Origin: Thermoanaerobaculia bacterium
GTDB taxonomy: Bacteria > Acidobacteriota > Thermoanaerobaculia > Multivoradales > JAIOJS01
DNA length: 64,000 nucleotides
Assembly: GCA_030429235.1 (NCBI GenBank)
Contig: JAUIDB010000001.1
Coordinates: forward strand, 283,696 to 347,695
Direction of reading: 5' to 3'
Position numbers and translations under genes: made by a program. Of this stretch, positions 1 through 9,633 are shown one piece after another (within the stretch, counting starts at the first letter, position 1; every line of letters starts with the position of its first letter). The notes beneath the pieces are model-generated. The model did not search any database. It was not told where the DNA came from and worked only from the letters and a program-made list of their open reading frames with translations.

Positions 1-146
1 AGCGTCGTCGACTTACCGGAGCCGTTCGGGCCGACGAGGCAGACGATCTCTCCCGGGGTGACCTCCATCCGTAAGTCGCGAACGACGTCGCGGTCGGTAC
101 CGGGGTGCCGCAGGTGGAGGCCGCCGATCGACAGCGCCGCGCTCAC
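1..146 (-). CDS. ABC importer ATPase, first 48 residues only (cut by window edge)
   Basis: This is the start of the cytoplasmic ATPase subunit of an iron-chelate/heme/cobalamin-type importer; the rest lies beyond the left edge. The visible part runs from a GTG start to a Walker A motif, GPNGSGKST, at residues 39-47, spaced as in BtuD/FecE/HmuV ATPases. The GTG overlaps the stop codon of the permease gene as GTGA, so the two are translationally coupled and this is the fifth gene of the uptake operon that begins at 4792. The signature and Walker B motifs cannot be seen. The substrate is inferred from the operon only. Confidence 0.9.
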   Translation of the reverse strand, partial: MSAALSIGGLHLRHPGTDRDVVRDLRMEVTPGEIVCLVGPNGSGKSTT

Positions 147-1162
147 GGCAGCTGCTTCCAGAGGATGAAGAGGAAGTAGGGTCCCCCGATCAGGGCCATC
201 AGGGCGCCGACCGGCAGCTCGAGGGGCGCGGCGGCGGTCCGGGCCGCGAGATCGGCTACGTTGGCGAGGGCGGCCCCACCGATGACGCAGAGTGGGATCA
301 GGGTGCGGTGGTGGGGACCGGTGGCGAGGCGCAGGGCGTTGGGGACCACCAGGCCGACGAAGCCGACCAGCCCGGCCGCGCTCACCGACACCGATGCGAG
401 CAGCGCAGCGCCGGCACAGGCGAGGAGCCGGGTGCCCTGGACGTTGAGGCCGACGCTGGTGGCCGTCGCGTCGTCGAGCAACAGGAGGTCGAAGGAGCGT
501 CGGGCGGCGTAGGCGAGCACGAACCCGACCGCCACCCCCGGCGCGAGCCAGCGGATGTGGTGCCAGCCGACCCCGTTGAGAGAGCCGACGGTGAAGGCGA
601 CGAAGGCAGGGGCTCGGTCGGCGTAGATGAAGGTGACCAGGGCAATGCCGGCGAAGAGCACCGACTGGATGGCCACTCCCGACAGGATCAGCTTCAGGGG
701 ACTGAGGCGCCGGCGCGGTCCCCAGGCGGCGAGCAGGATGACCAGCACCGCGCCCAGGGCGCCGAGGAAGGAGAAGAGAGGTAGCAGACCGGCGACATCG
801 GGCCATACCACCAGCGCGCAGAGGGCCGCGAGGCCGGCGCCGGAGTTGATGCCGAGCAGGCCGGGGTCGGCCAGAGGGTTGCGGACCACCGTCTGCAGTA
901 GTAGACCCGACAGCGCCAGCCCAGCGCCGACGCACGACGCGGCCACGACCCGCGGGAGGCGGACCTCGACGATCACCGCGTGCAGCGGGTGATCGGCGTG
1001 CGCCAGCGCCGCCCAGAGTTCGCTCGAGGTCAGCGGCACGGCGCCGAAGCGGATCGCTGCCACCGCGGTGCCGAGGAGCAGAACGAGCAGCCCGGCGGCC
1101 CAGAAACCGGGCCATCGGACCAGCGCCTCCCAATGGAGGCGGGTCCGAGCACGAAGCCTCAT
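143..1162 (-). CDS. FecCD/BtuC-family ABC permease (heme or other metal-chelate import)
   Basis: Inner-membrane permease of 339 residues, the usual FecCD length, with about ten hydrophobic segments. The family landmarks are present: the RLPR motif near residue 70, then the SGLLLQTVVRNPLADPGLLG block near residues 84-103, which contacts the ATPase and lines the translocation path. Its ATG overlaps the stop of the binding-protein gene (ATGA), and its own stop overlaps the ATPase start. It would move a ligand delivered by the periplasmic protein into the cytoplasm. BtuC (cobalamin), FecD and HmuU cannot be separated by motif alone. The HutX-like gene in the operon favours heme. Confidence 0.9.
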   Translation of the reverse strand: MRLRARTRLHWEALVRWPGFWAAGLLVLLLGTAVAAIRFGAVPLTSSELWAALAHADHPLHAVIVEVRLPRVVAASCVGAGLALSGLLLQTVVRNPLADPGLLGINSGAGLAALCALVVWPDVAGLLPLFSFLGALGAVLVILLAAWGPRRRLSPLKLILSGVAIQSVLFAGIALVTFIYADRAPAFVAFTVGSLNGVGWHHIRWLAPGVAVGFVLAYAARRSFDLLLLDDATATSVGLNVQGTRLLACAGAALLASVSVSAAGLVGFVGLVVPNALRLATGPHHRTLIPLCVIGGAALANVADLAARTAAAPLELPVGALMALIGGPYFLFILWKQLP

Positions 1163-2046
1163 GGCATGGGGCGCTCAGCTTGCACGAGTTCGATCAGCTC
1201 GGCGCCGGCCACGGGAAGATCGAGGCCGGGGTTGGCCGCGAAGCGGTCGGGGTCGAGGACGATGACGTCAGCGGCGAACCGTTTCCACGGTCCACCCTGG
1301 CGTGCCTTGCGCTCGAAGTCCTCGAGTACCGCGTCGGGGCTACCGTGGGTGACGAGAACCACCGTGGCCCGCGGCAGCGTCATCAGCACCTCGTCGGAGA
1401 GCTGGACGTAACCTGGGAAGGACTCGCGGCCGCTGACCTCGGCGGCGACGTTGTCGAAACCGAGGGTCTCGATCAGGTCGCCGAGCCAGGTGCGGGGGGT
1501 GATCGCGGTGTAGCTGCCCGGGGCGCCGAACAGCGGCAGCAGCGCCGGCGAGTCGGCGAGGCGCAGGGCTTCGATCTGCTGGCGGCAGGTCTCGACCAGT
1601 TGGTCGAGGGATTGGCTGCCTCCGGCCGCGGCGCCCACTTCGCGCAACCCCGCCAACGTGGATTCGATCGACGAGCCGTCGACGAGCACGACGCGTGCTC
1701 CCGATCCCGACAGTGGCTCGGTCAACGAGCGGTGGAATCGCGCGTCGGCGACCACGATCTCGGGTCGGCTGAGGGCCAGCTGCTCGAGGTTCGGAGCGTG
1801 GGGGCTGCCGAGGTCGAGAACCCCCTCGGGGAGTGGGGCGCCGCTACGGGGTGCTACCGAGGCCACCACGACGAGCCGGGTATCAGCCCGACTCACGGCG
1901 TCTCCGACGTAGGGAAGCAGCGTCGCGACCCGCACGCTGGCGGCGGGGTCGCCGGGAGGGGGTGGCTCGCACGGTGCGGGCGAAGAACCGGCGAAGCCGA
2001 TGACGAGCAGGAGCGCGGCCGGTAGGTGGAGACGTCGGTTCGTCAT
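1159..2046 (-). CDS. Periplasmic heme/iron-chelate-binding protein (TroA/BtuF-like fold)
   Basis: Substrate-binding protein of 295 residues. It begins with a signal peptide (MTNRRLHLPAALLLVIGFAG); a cysteine at about residue 30 lacks a clear lipobox, so lipid anchoring is uncertain. The body follows the two-lobed BtuF/HmuT pattern, with the conserved phrase PEIVVAD, the segment LVDGSSIESTLAGLREVGAAAG leading into the long linker helix, and a late domain naming a time-stable ligand pocket (LGFDNVAAE). I chose the ATG at 2046 because the signal peptide follows directly and it overlaps the upstream stop by one base. An in-frame upstream extension lies inside the previous gene and is rejected. 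It hands ligand to the FecCD permease. Confidence 0.88.
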   Translation of the reverse strand: MTNRRLHLPAALLLVIGFAGSSPAPCEPPPPGDPAASVRVATLLPYVGDAVSRADTRLVVVASVAPRSGAPLPEGVLDLGSPHAPNLEQLALSRPEIVVADARFHRSLTEPLSGSGARVVLVDGSSIESTLAGLREVGAAAGGSQSLDQLVETCRQQIEALRLADSPALLPLFGAPGSYTAITPRTWLGDLIETLGFDNVAAEVSGRESFPGYVQLSDEVLMTLPRATVVLVTHGSPDAVLEDFERKARQGGPWKRFAADVIVLDPDRFAANPGLDLPVAGAELIELVQAERPMP

Positions 2047-2462
2047 CAGGGGTTGGCCTCCAGGGGAGAGCCGCCGGCGAAGTGCTCGTGGAGCCCGGCG
2101 AACAACCGCTGGCGGGCCTCCCCGAACTCCTCGCCCTTGGCGCGATGCAGGTAGAGAAGAAGGAAGGGATCGGACTCGCGAGTCTCTCGCAGCTCGAAGA
2201 AGAGGACCCTCCTCCCCGAACGCTCGTGGACCTGGTCGCGGGTCGTGACCCACCCGATCCGGGCCACCTCGAGGTGCCAGTGGAAGCGGTCGTTGATCGC
2301 GTTCAACCAGCCGTCGCGGACGCCGAAGGGACCGAGTTCCTCGATTGCTTCGAAGACGCTCGGGCCGCAGATGGAGATGATGCGTAGCGGTCCCAGGTCA
2401 CGGATCGCCCCGAAGAGGGTCTGGGCGTCGAACTGGCTCGGCGTGGGGGCCTCGGCAGTCAT
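2046..2462 (-). CDS. HutX/ChuX-like cytoplasmic heme-handling protein
   Basis: Soluble protein of 138 residues with no signal peptide. It resembles one HemS/HutX/ChuX module: an opening strand (RIISICGPSVFEAI), a central FHWHLEVARIGWV block comparable to the GHL...IAFV stretch of HutX, then a beta strand FFELRE and an exit strand FLLLYLHR. Family members bind incoming heme in the cytosol and pass it on or help break it down. The gene overlaps the receptor gene by four bases (ATGA) and lies before the ABC genes, which is the main reason to read the operon as heme uptake. The match was judged by eye and is weaker than for its neighbours; a profile search against PF06228/PF05171 would settle it. 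Confidence 0.65.
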   Translation of the reverse strand: MTAEAPTPSQFDAQTLFGAIRDLGPLRIISICGPSVFEAIEELGPFGVRDGWLNAINDRFHWHLEVARIGWVTTRDQVHERSGRRVLFFELRETRESDPFLLLYLHRAKGEEFGEARQRLFAGLHEHFAGGSPLEANP

Positions 2463-4792
2463 CGGTGAAACCTCGCCGAGACGACGACGCTGCGGCCGGG
2501 GCTGCTGTAGCGATCGAGCACCGAGGAGTCGGCGGCCACGCCCCGCACCGCTCCCCAGTTCCAGTAGGTTTCGTCGAGGGCGTTGTAGAGACCCATACGC
2601 AGTTGCAGCCGGGGTGAGAGGTCGTAGGTGCCGGTCAGGTCGATCACCGTCGAGCTCGCCGGCGCGAATTGGTCGACGGAGGATCGGTCGACGGCGCTCT
2701 CGTCCTTGTCTCCGGTGAACGTCGCGATCAGCTCACCGCTCCAGGAACGCTGTTTCGGCTGGAAGTGGAACCCGACCACCGCCTGATGTGGGGCCACGGA
2801 GTTGAGCGGCACTCCGGTTGTCTCGACCTCGCCCTCGCTCCACGAGAACGCGCCGCGCGCTTCGAGCCACGGCCGCAGGGCCGCGGTGAGGGAGAGTTCG
2901 GCGCCGTGGATCGCCACCGAGTCGAGGTTCTGTGGCTGGAACTCGAGCAGGCCGGTGGTCGGGTTGACGCCGAGGGTCGCGGTATCGATGAAGTCGTCGT
3001 AGCGGTCGTCGAAGTAGACGAGAGAGCCCGTCCAGCGCTGACCGCGGTGCCGCAGTCCGACCTCGAAGTTGTCGCTGGTCTCCGGGGCCAGGTCGCCGTT
3101 GGGAAGCGTCGTGTAGCCGAAGGCGACGTTGGTGAAACCGTTGTTGACTTCGCTGAAGGGTGGGGCCCGGAAACCTCGGGCGTATTGGGCGAAGAGGACC
3201 CAGCTCGGATCGAGGGCGAAGGTCACGCCGAGCCGGGGCGAGAACGCGTCGTTGTCCATCGAGACCGGATCCAGGATACCGGCGTTGCCTTCGAGGTAGA
3301 CGCGGTCGTCGACCGTGGGATCGAGTTGGTAGAGGTCGTAGCGAAGCCCCGGGACCAGGGTCCAACGACCGTTGGCGAGTCGGATCTCGTCCTGTACGAA
3401 AAGGCCCACTTCGGTGAGGTCGCTACGCGGAAAGTACTTCGTCGGATAGCCGCTCTCCGAGTTCGACCGCCCGCTGGGGTCGACCTCCTGCCGGTCGCGG
3501 TACATGTCGAACCGCTGGACGGTGGTGTCGAGACCCCAAGTCACGAGGTGGTCGCCGTGGTGCCTCTGCAAGCCGTGGGTGAGCACGACCTCGGCTCCCA
3601 GCGTGTCCTGGTCGAAGGTGTAGAGGCCGGCGAGTTCGCTGGGCGTGGAGTGGAGCGGTCCGAAGAAGCCGCCGCCGATGGTGGTTAGCCGGTGCTCGGT
3701 CGTGTCCTGCTCGGTCTGGTCCCGCACCGCGAAAAGCCGCCAGTCGAGGCGATCGAACCAGCCGTCGGCCCGGGTGGACTGTCGCCCCTGCGAGAAGCTG
3801 AGGCGTAGGCGCTGCTGGGAGTCCTCGGCTCGGAAGTCGTCGGTGGCGATGGTGTAGGTGACTCCGGGACCGAACATCGGGCCAAGTTCCTGCACCGTCC
3901 GGGCGCTGAAGACGTCGGTGTCGGTCGCCGTGCGATAGCCCTCGATGGTGAGTTCGCTCGATCGCTGCGGCGAGCGGCTCCAGACCAGCTTGCCCAGGAG
4001 CTGGGAACCGAAGCGGTCCTGCGGATTGGGCCGGGTGCGGGTGGTGTCGGCGCGGTCGACGGTTCCCTGGTTGGCGCGAGCGCCGCCGGTCCAGCCGGAG
4101 AGGTAGAGGGAGGCGGCGAAGCCGTCCCGACGCATGGCTCCGGCGGCGTTGAGATGCGACTCGTCGGCTCGTCCGTCGTAGCGCAGGGCACCACCGTAGT
4201 AGGGAGATCCGTCGACGAGAGCGAGGTAGTCGTCCGGCCCTCGGGTAACGAGCGAGACCACGCCCCCCAGGGCATCGCTACCGTAGAGAGCGGAGCCAGC
4301 GCTGCGCACGACCTCGACCGAGGCCAGCGAGGCGAGGTCGAGACCGTACTGGTGGATCGCCAGCGGTCCGAAATCGAACTGCTCGGCGTTGGGCACCCCG
4401 TCGACCAGGGTCAATACCCGGTTGCCACCGATCCCTCGAATCGTAAAGCCGTTGCTGCCGAGTCGCGACGTCTCCTGGTCGACGGTGACCCCGGGGAGGT
4501 AGCGCACGAGGTCGACCGGGTCGGAAGCCTGTCGCTCCACGTCCTCCGCCGTCAGGACGTCGACGCTGAACGGGGTCTCGAACAGGTCGCGGGCATTGAG
4601 AGTGGCGGTGACCGTGACCGTGTCATCGATCGTGGCCGGTTGGGTGTCCCTCGCGTCGGGATGGGCAGGCTCGGCGTCGCCGCTCGAGAGGGCCCAGAGG
4701 GCTGTGGCCGATGGGCCACCGGCGCTGAACAGGACCAAGGTCAGGGCAGTGGCAAGGCGTGCCGGTCGGGGTCGCCCGATGGTACGGCTCAT
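2459..4792 (-). CDS. TonB-dependent outer-membrane receptor (putative heme/siderophore)
   Basis: Outer-membrane receptor of 777 residues. It has a signal peptide, a TonB-box-like stretch (DDTVTVTAT) about 55 residues in, a plug domain (DLVRYLPGVTV, then the RGIGGNRVLTLVDGVP block), and a beta barrel ending in an aromatic/charged C-terminus (VVSARFHR). The start at 4792 is preceded by GGAG seven bases upstream; an in-frame start 48 bases earlier lacks this support. It captures an extracellular iron compound using energy from TonB, perhaps the protein at 23536-24276. A Fur-like palindrome lies at 4920-4940, so repression by iron is likely. It heads the coupled uptake operon running to the left window edge. 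Confidence 0.93.
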   Translation of the reverse strand: MSRTIGRPRPARLATALTLVLFSAGGPSATALWALSSGDAEPAHPDARDTQPATIDDTVTVTATLNARDLFETPFSVDVLTAEDVERQASDPVDLVRYLPGVTVDQETSRLGSNGFTIRGIGGNRVLTLVDGVPNAEQFDFGPLAIHQYGLDLASLASVEVVRSAGSALYGSDALGGVVSLVTRGPDDYLALVDGSPYYGGALRYDGRADESHLNAAGAMRRDGFAASLYLSGWTGGARANQGTVDRADTTRTRPNPQDRFGSQLLGKLVWSRSPQRSSELTIEGYRTATDTDVFSARTVQELGPMFGPGVTYTIATDDFRAEDSQQRLRLSFSQGRQSTRADGWFDRLDWRLFAVRDQTEQDTTEHRLTTIGGGFFGPLHSTPSELAGLYTFDQDTLGAEVVLTHGLQRHHGDHLVTWGLDTTVQRFDMYRDRQEVDPSGRSNSESGYPTKYFPRSDLTEVGLFVQDEIRLANGRWTLVPGLRYDLYQLDPTVDDRVYLEGNAGILDPVSMDNDAFSPRLGVTFALDPSWVLFAQYARGFRAPPFSEVNNGFTNVAFGYTTLPNGDLAPETSDNFEVGLRHRGQRWTGSLVYFDDRYDDFIDTATLGVNPTTGLLEFQPQNLDSVAIHGAELSLTAALRPWLEARGAFSWSEGEVETTGVPLNSVAPHQAVVGFHFQPKQRSWSGELIATFTGDKDESAVDRSSVDQFAPASSTVIDLTGTYDLSPRLQLRMGLYNALDETYWNWGAVRGVAADSSVLDRYSSPGRSVVVSARFHR

Positions 4793-4919
4793 GTAGAATC
4801 TCCTATAGCAGAGGCCTCTGCGACTGCTCGACAGCCGCAAGGTCGATGTCCGGCGGGAGTCCGTTTCCAGGGGGTAGAAGACCAGGATCGGGCTCTCGCC
4901 ACTCTTTGTGCTCGACTCT

Positions 4920-4940
4920 TATTGAGAATTCATCTCAATA
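4920..4940. promoter_or_regulatory. Fur-like operator: perfect 8-5-8 palindrome upstream of the receptor
   Basis: The sequence reads TATTGAGA, five bases, TCTCAATA: a perfect inverted repeat in an AT-rich pocket of otherwise GC-rich DNA. It lies about 130 bases upstream of the receptor start. The core TGAGAAT-TCATCTCA resembles the 7-1-7 form of Fur boxes in many bacteria. With an iron/heme uptake operon downstream this is the expected iron repressor site. Binding is inferred, not shown. Confidence 0.65.
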
Positions 4941-4952
4941 GAGCTATTTTAT

Positions 4953-4973
4953 TCTGGACCGTGGAGGTCCAGA
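4953..4973. promoter_or_regulatory. Second 8-5-8 palindrome (TCTGGACC-N5-GGTCCAGA), operator or RNA stem
   Basis: A second perfect inverted repeat with the same arm and spacer lengths lies with its centre 33 bases from the centre of the Fur-like site, about three helical turns. On the minus strand a TTGACA hexamer (4975-4980) directly precedes it, so it may sit inside the receptor promoter. No well-spaced -10 element is obvious: TAAAAT at 4946-4951 is 23 bases from that hexamer. It could bind a second regulator or fold as RNA. Confidence 0.45.
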
Positions 4974-4980
4974 TTGTCAA

Positions 4981-5420
4981 GCAACGTGGGTGGGCTTCGT
5001 TCTTGGGGCGAACCACTCGGGCCCAAGCGATCGGTTTTCCAACTCGAAGCAGCTCCTGGCTCTCCAGGGGCTTGGCGGGCGAGCGGCGACCGTAGGGAAA
5101 GGGAGCCGACCGTCTCCCGTGAGGCCCGAGTCCGCGACCCTGGAGTATCTCGCTGCCGAGTCGCTGGACGTTCGGGTTCTCCTCGCCGATCGGTTCGAGT
5201 CCGGACACAGAGAAGCCAGTTGGCCGGGGTTCCACGCGGAAAGGCTCGTCGTGCCTGGCCCTTCGTTTCTCCAGGCGCCATTCGTCAGCGGCTGCTATCT
5301 TGGACTGACATCGAGCCGAGCAGAGCGGCGGTCGCCCGGGCTCGAGTGCCGTGATCGGCGGATTCGCGATACGGCGTCAATCCCCAATTGCGGCGAGAGG
5401 CTCGGTACCCAGGAAGGGAA
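4981..5420. other. Stretch without a supported gene between receptor promoter and tRNA
   Basis: No open frame here shows protein-like composition. Frames that stay open also run across the tRNA in antisense and read as GC-rich shadow. I looked for a cobalamin riboswitch, which can precede such receptors, and did not find its conserved boxes. No repeat or terminator with a T run was seen. Confidence 0.5.
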
Positions 5421-5497
5421 TGGTGCGCCCGGGAAGATTCGAACTCCCAACCCCCAGATCCGTAGTCTAGTGCTCTATCCAGTTGAGCTACGGGCGC
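5421..5497 (-). tRNA. tRNA-Arg (anticodon ACG)
   Basis: The complete cloverleaf can be folded on the minus strand. The seven-base acceptor stem is GCGCCCG with CGGGCGC, the D stem is GCTC/GAGC, and the anticodon stem CTAGA/TCTGG carries the loop CTACGGA, giving anticodon ACG. The T arm is GGGAG-TTCGAAT-CTTCC. Discriminator A is followed by an encoded CCA at 5421-5423. The wobble A would be edited to inosine by TadA to read CGU, CGC and CGA. A promoter with 17-base spacing lies just upstream. Confidence 0.97.
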
Positions 5498-5516
5498 AGT
5501 CCCTTGCGGGACCGGC

Positions 5517-5545
5517 ATTCTAGGGCAAAGCGCCGGGCGGCGCAA
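5517..5545 (-). promoter_or_regulatory. Sigma-70-type promoter of tRNA-Arg
   Basis: On the minus strand TTGCGC (5540-5545) and TAGAAT (5517-5522) are separated by exactly 17 bases. The -10 box ends 19 bases before the mature tRNA 5' end, leaving a short leader. The -35 box shares bases with the hairpin following thiG, so the thiG terminator and the tRNA promoter overlap. Confidence 0.65.
5530..5543 (-). terminator. Putative terminator hairpin of thiG
   Basis: About 40 bases after the thiG stop the minus strand forms GCGCC-GCCC-GGCGC followed by TTTG. The stem is short and the T run weak, so termination may be partial. A second hairpin, GTCCC-GCAA-GGGAC at 5499-5512, follows just before the tRNA. 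Confidence 0.45.
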
Positions 5546-5581
5546 GGGGTTGGGCGCGCCCACGGTGGCGCGACGGCAGCG

Positions 5582-7316
<1,735 letters not shown>

Positions 7317-7386
7317 TGGCCGGCTACCGGGGGAGAGGGTTCGTCAGGAGCGACGGCCGCGAGGCTAACACGCCCCGGCCCTGGCG

Positions 7387-9633
7387 TCAGCGCCGGGAAT
7401 CCTGGATCATCCGGGCGATCGACGGGAAGCCATGCTCGTTGGCCACTTCGATCGCCTTGTTCCAACGCCGGTCGGCGATGCCGGGATCGACCGAGAGCAA
7501 CCAACGGATACCGTCGGCATCGCCGTCCTCGGCCAGATCGATCAGCATGTCGGTGGCCTCGCTGACGGCCCCAGAGAGCGGCACACCGATCTGGACGAGG
7601 TAGCGCGCCGCCTCCCACTCGTCGGAGTCGAGGGCGTCTTCGAGCGCCTCTTCGAGGTCCCCCGCTCGCCGCTCGCCGAGGAAACGAAGTGCCGGCAGGT
7701 CGCCGTCGGAGGCGATACCGGTGATGAAGTCGTCGTCGGGCCGAGCCCCACCGTCGTAGAGCGCCGTGGCCAGATCGAAACGGTGCCGCTCGACGGCCTC
7801 CTCCAGCATCTGGCGCCCGGGTTTTCCGGCCGGCACGATACTGGGGTCGGCGAGGACGAGAAGGACCGCCATCCGTCCGTCCCCACGGTCGACCGCCGTC
7901 TTGAGGGCCGCGGTGGAGGGCTCGATGCCGCGCGCCGTCAGGAACTCGCGGGCCTGAGACGAGGTGATCGGTTCGTTCGGCAGTGCCCGCCGGCCCTCGG
8001 GGGTGGCGCCGTTGCGCCGGGGTCCCCGCGGCACGTTGGTTCCAGGACGGTCGGCGGCCCCCGGGCGGTTGGCGGTGGCGCGCGGTGGCTGCGACGAGGG
8101 CGCGGCCTGGGCGACCTGGGCTGCCTCCTGCTCGGCCGCGTCGCGACCCTCCCAGTAGCCCTGGCGCTGCCGAGCCACCTCGCGGATCCGGTCGTCTTCC
8201 TCCGTCTCGGCGAGATCGGTCGAGAAGCTGATCAGGAACTGCCGCCACCCCGCGGCCAGGTCGCTCGCCGTCGGGTTCGAGGTCTCGAGGGCCAGCAGCT
8301 CGTCGCGGGCCAGTCGCATCTCGCTGAGCAGCGCGTCGGCATCGACCGCGGGAGCCGGCTCCACTTCCGGGACCGTGGAGGCAGGAGGATCCGTCGGCGT
8401 GGTGGCAGCCTCGGCGACGGTGGGCTCGACTGCGAGGTCGGGTCGCTGCGGACCGCGACGGCCCAGCCACCAGGCGAGCAGGGCCACGACCACCACCACC
8501 GCCACCATGCCGGCGACCAGGCCTCGGGACCGCGTCGGTGGTGCCGCCGCGGGTTGGATCGTGGTCGGCGCTTCGCGCGGATCGAACCCGCCCCCCAGGG
8601 GGCGCGTCGCCTGTTCGGCGGCCCGCGCCGTGGGCTGAGTGGTCTCGGCGGTGGGAGCGTCGGGGAACTGGCGGTCGAACCGCTCCTGGGTGCTGCCGGC
8701 CTGCGAAGCCTCCTCCTGTCGTCGCTTGGTGCGGGCCAGCAGCAGCGTCTCCTCCAGGTCGAGACCGAAGTCTTCCTGCCTCTCGGGCAGGGCCGCCAGA
8801 GCATCGCGCATGGCCAAGGCGCTCACATACCGTTTCTCTGGGTCCTTCTCGAGCGCTTTGAGGACGATGGCTCGCAGCTGCGCCGAGAGGCGACCGCCGC
8901 TGTCGGTCTGGTCGAAGGGTACCGGCGGCCGGTAGAGGTGGGAGGCGGTGATGGCGGAGAAGTCCTTGCCGAGGAAGGGGACCTGGCCGGTCAACAGCTG
9001 GTAGAGGACGATGCCGAACGAGTAGACGTCCGAGCGCGGCTCGACCTCCTCCTCTCCGGTCGCGCCGCCGAAGTGTTCGGGCGAGGCGTAGCGGAACTTG
9101 CCGAGGAACTCCCCCTTGAGGGTCACCGCCTGGCCGGAATCGAGCGATTTGGCGATGCCGAGATCGATCAGTTTGACCAGGAACTCACCGGTCGGTCCGG
9201 TGGTGACCATCAGGTTGTCGGGCGAGATGTCGCGGTGGACGAACTGCTTCTCGTGCAGAAAGTCGAGGGCGGTGAGGGCCTGAGTGGCGATGTCGAGGAC
9301 CAGGCTCACCGCCGGCAGCCGCTCCTTGCCGATCAGCTCCCGCAGGTCGACGCCGTCGATGTACTCCATGACGATGTAGGCCGAGCCGTCGCTGCCGATC
9401 GAGAAGTCGTAGATCTGAGCGATGTTGGGGTGCCGCAGGCGGCTAGCCGCCTTGGCTTCACGCTGGAAGCGTTCGACGAAGGCATCGTCGTCCGCCAGTT
9501 GGGGACGCATCACCTTGATGACCCGGATCTCGTCGAGCAACCGGTGCCGCACCTTGTAGATCGCCCCCATGCCGCCCTCGCGCAGCTTGGCCAGGATCTG
9601 GTACTTGCCGTCGAGGGAGGCGAGATCGCTCAT
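7387..9633 (-). CDS. Ser/Thr protein kinase, transmembrane, with ankyrin-like C-terminal repeats
   Basis: Membrane-anchored Hanks-type kinase of 748 residues. The kinase domain covers about residues 1-285, with the glycine loop LREGGMGAIYKV, catalytic lysine K40, HRDISPDN in the catalytic loop, DLG in place of DFG, and SPE in the activation segment. A proline-rich linker leads to one membrane helix near residues 370-388, followed by a polar region and, from about residue 560, alpha-helical repeats that read like degenerate ankyrin repeats. The kinase would face the cytoplasm and the repeats the periplasm. I chose ATG 9633 because it overlaps the stop of the PilZ gene (ATGA). The upstream in-frame extension is a shadow of that gene. 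Confidence 0.9.
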   Translation of the reverse strand: MSDLASLDGKYQILAKLREGGMGAIYKVRHRLLDEIRVIKVMRPQLADDDAFVERFQREAKAASRLRHPNIAQIYDFSIGSDGSAYIVMEYIDGVDLRELIGKERLPAVSLVLDIATQALTALDFLHEKQFVHRDISPDNLMVTTGPTGEFLVKLIDLGIAKSLDSGQAVTLKGEFLGKFRYASPEHFGGATGEEEVEPRSDVYSFGIVLYQLLTGQVPFLGKDFSAITASHLYRPPVPFDQTDSGGRLSAQLRAIVLKALEKDPEKRYVSALAMRDALAALPERQEDFGLDLEETLLLARTKRRQEEASQAGSTQERFDRQFPDAPTAETTQPTARAAEQATRPLGGGFDPREAPTTIQPAAAPPTRSRGLVAGMVAVVVVVALLAWWLGRRGPQRPDLAVEPTVAEAATTPTDPPASTVPEVEPAPAVDADALLSEMRLARDELLALETSNPTASDLAAGWRQFLISFSTDLAETEEDDRIREVARQRQGYWEGRDAAEQEAAQVAQAAPSSQPPRATANRPGAADRPGTNVPRGPRRNGATPEGRRALPNEPITSSQAREFLTARGIEPSTAALKTAVDRGDGRMAVLLVLADPSIVPAGKPGRQMLEEAVERHRFDLATALYDGGARPDDDFITGIASDGDLPALRFLGERRAGDLEEALEDALDSDEWEAARYLVQIGVPLSGAVSEATDMLIDLAEDGDADGIRWLLSVDPGIADRRWNKAIEVANEHGFPSIARMIQDSRR

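Noticed and set aside
4981-5420. Cobalamin riboswitch upstream of the TonB receptor
   Set aside because: The conserved B12-box and surrounding boxes could not be found on either strand.
4990-5523. 177-residue plus-strand frame
   Set aside because: It crosses the tRNA in antisense and ends just past it; no ribosome-binding site or protein-like composition.
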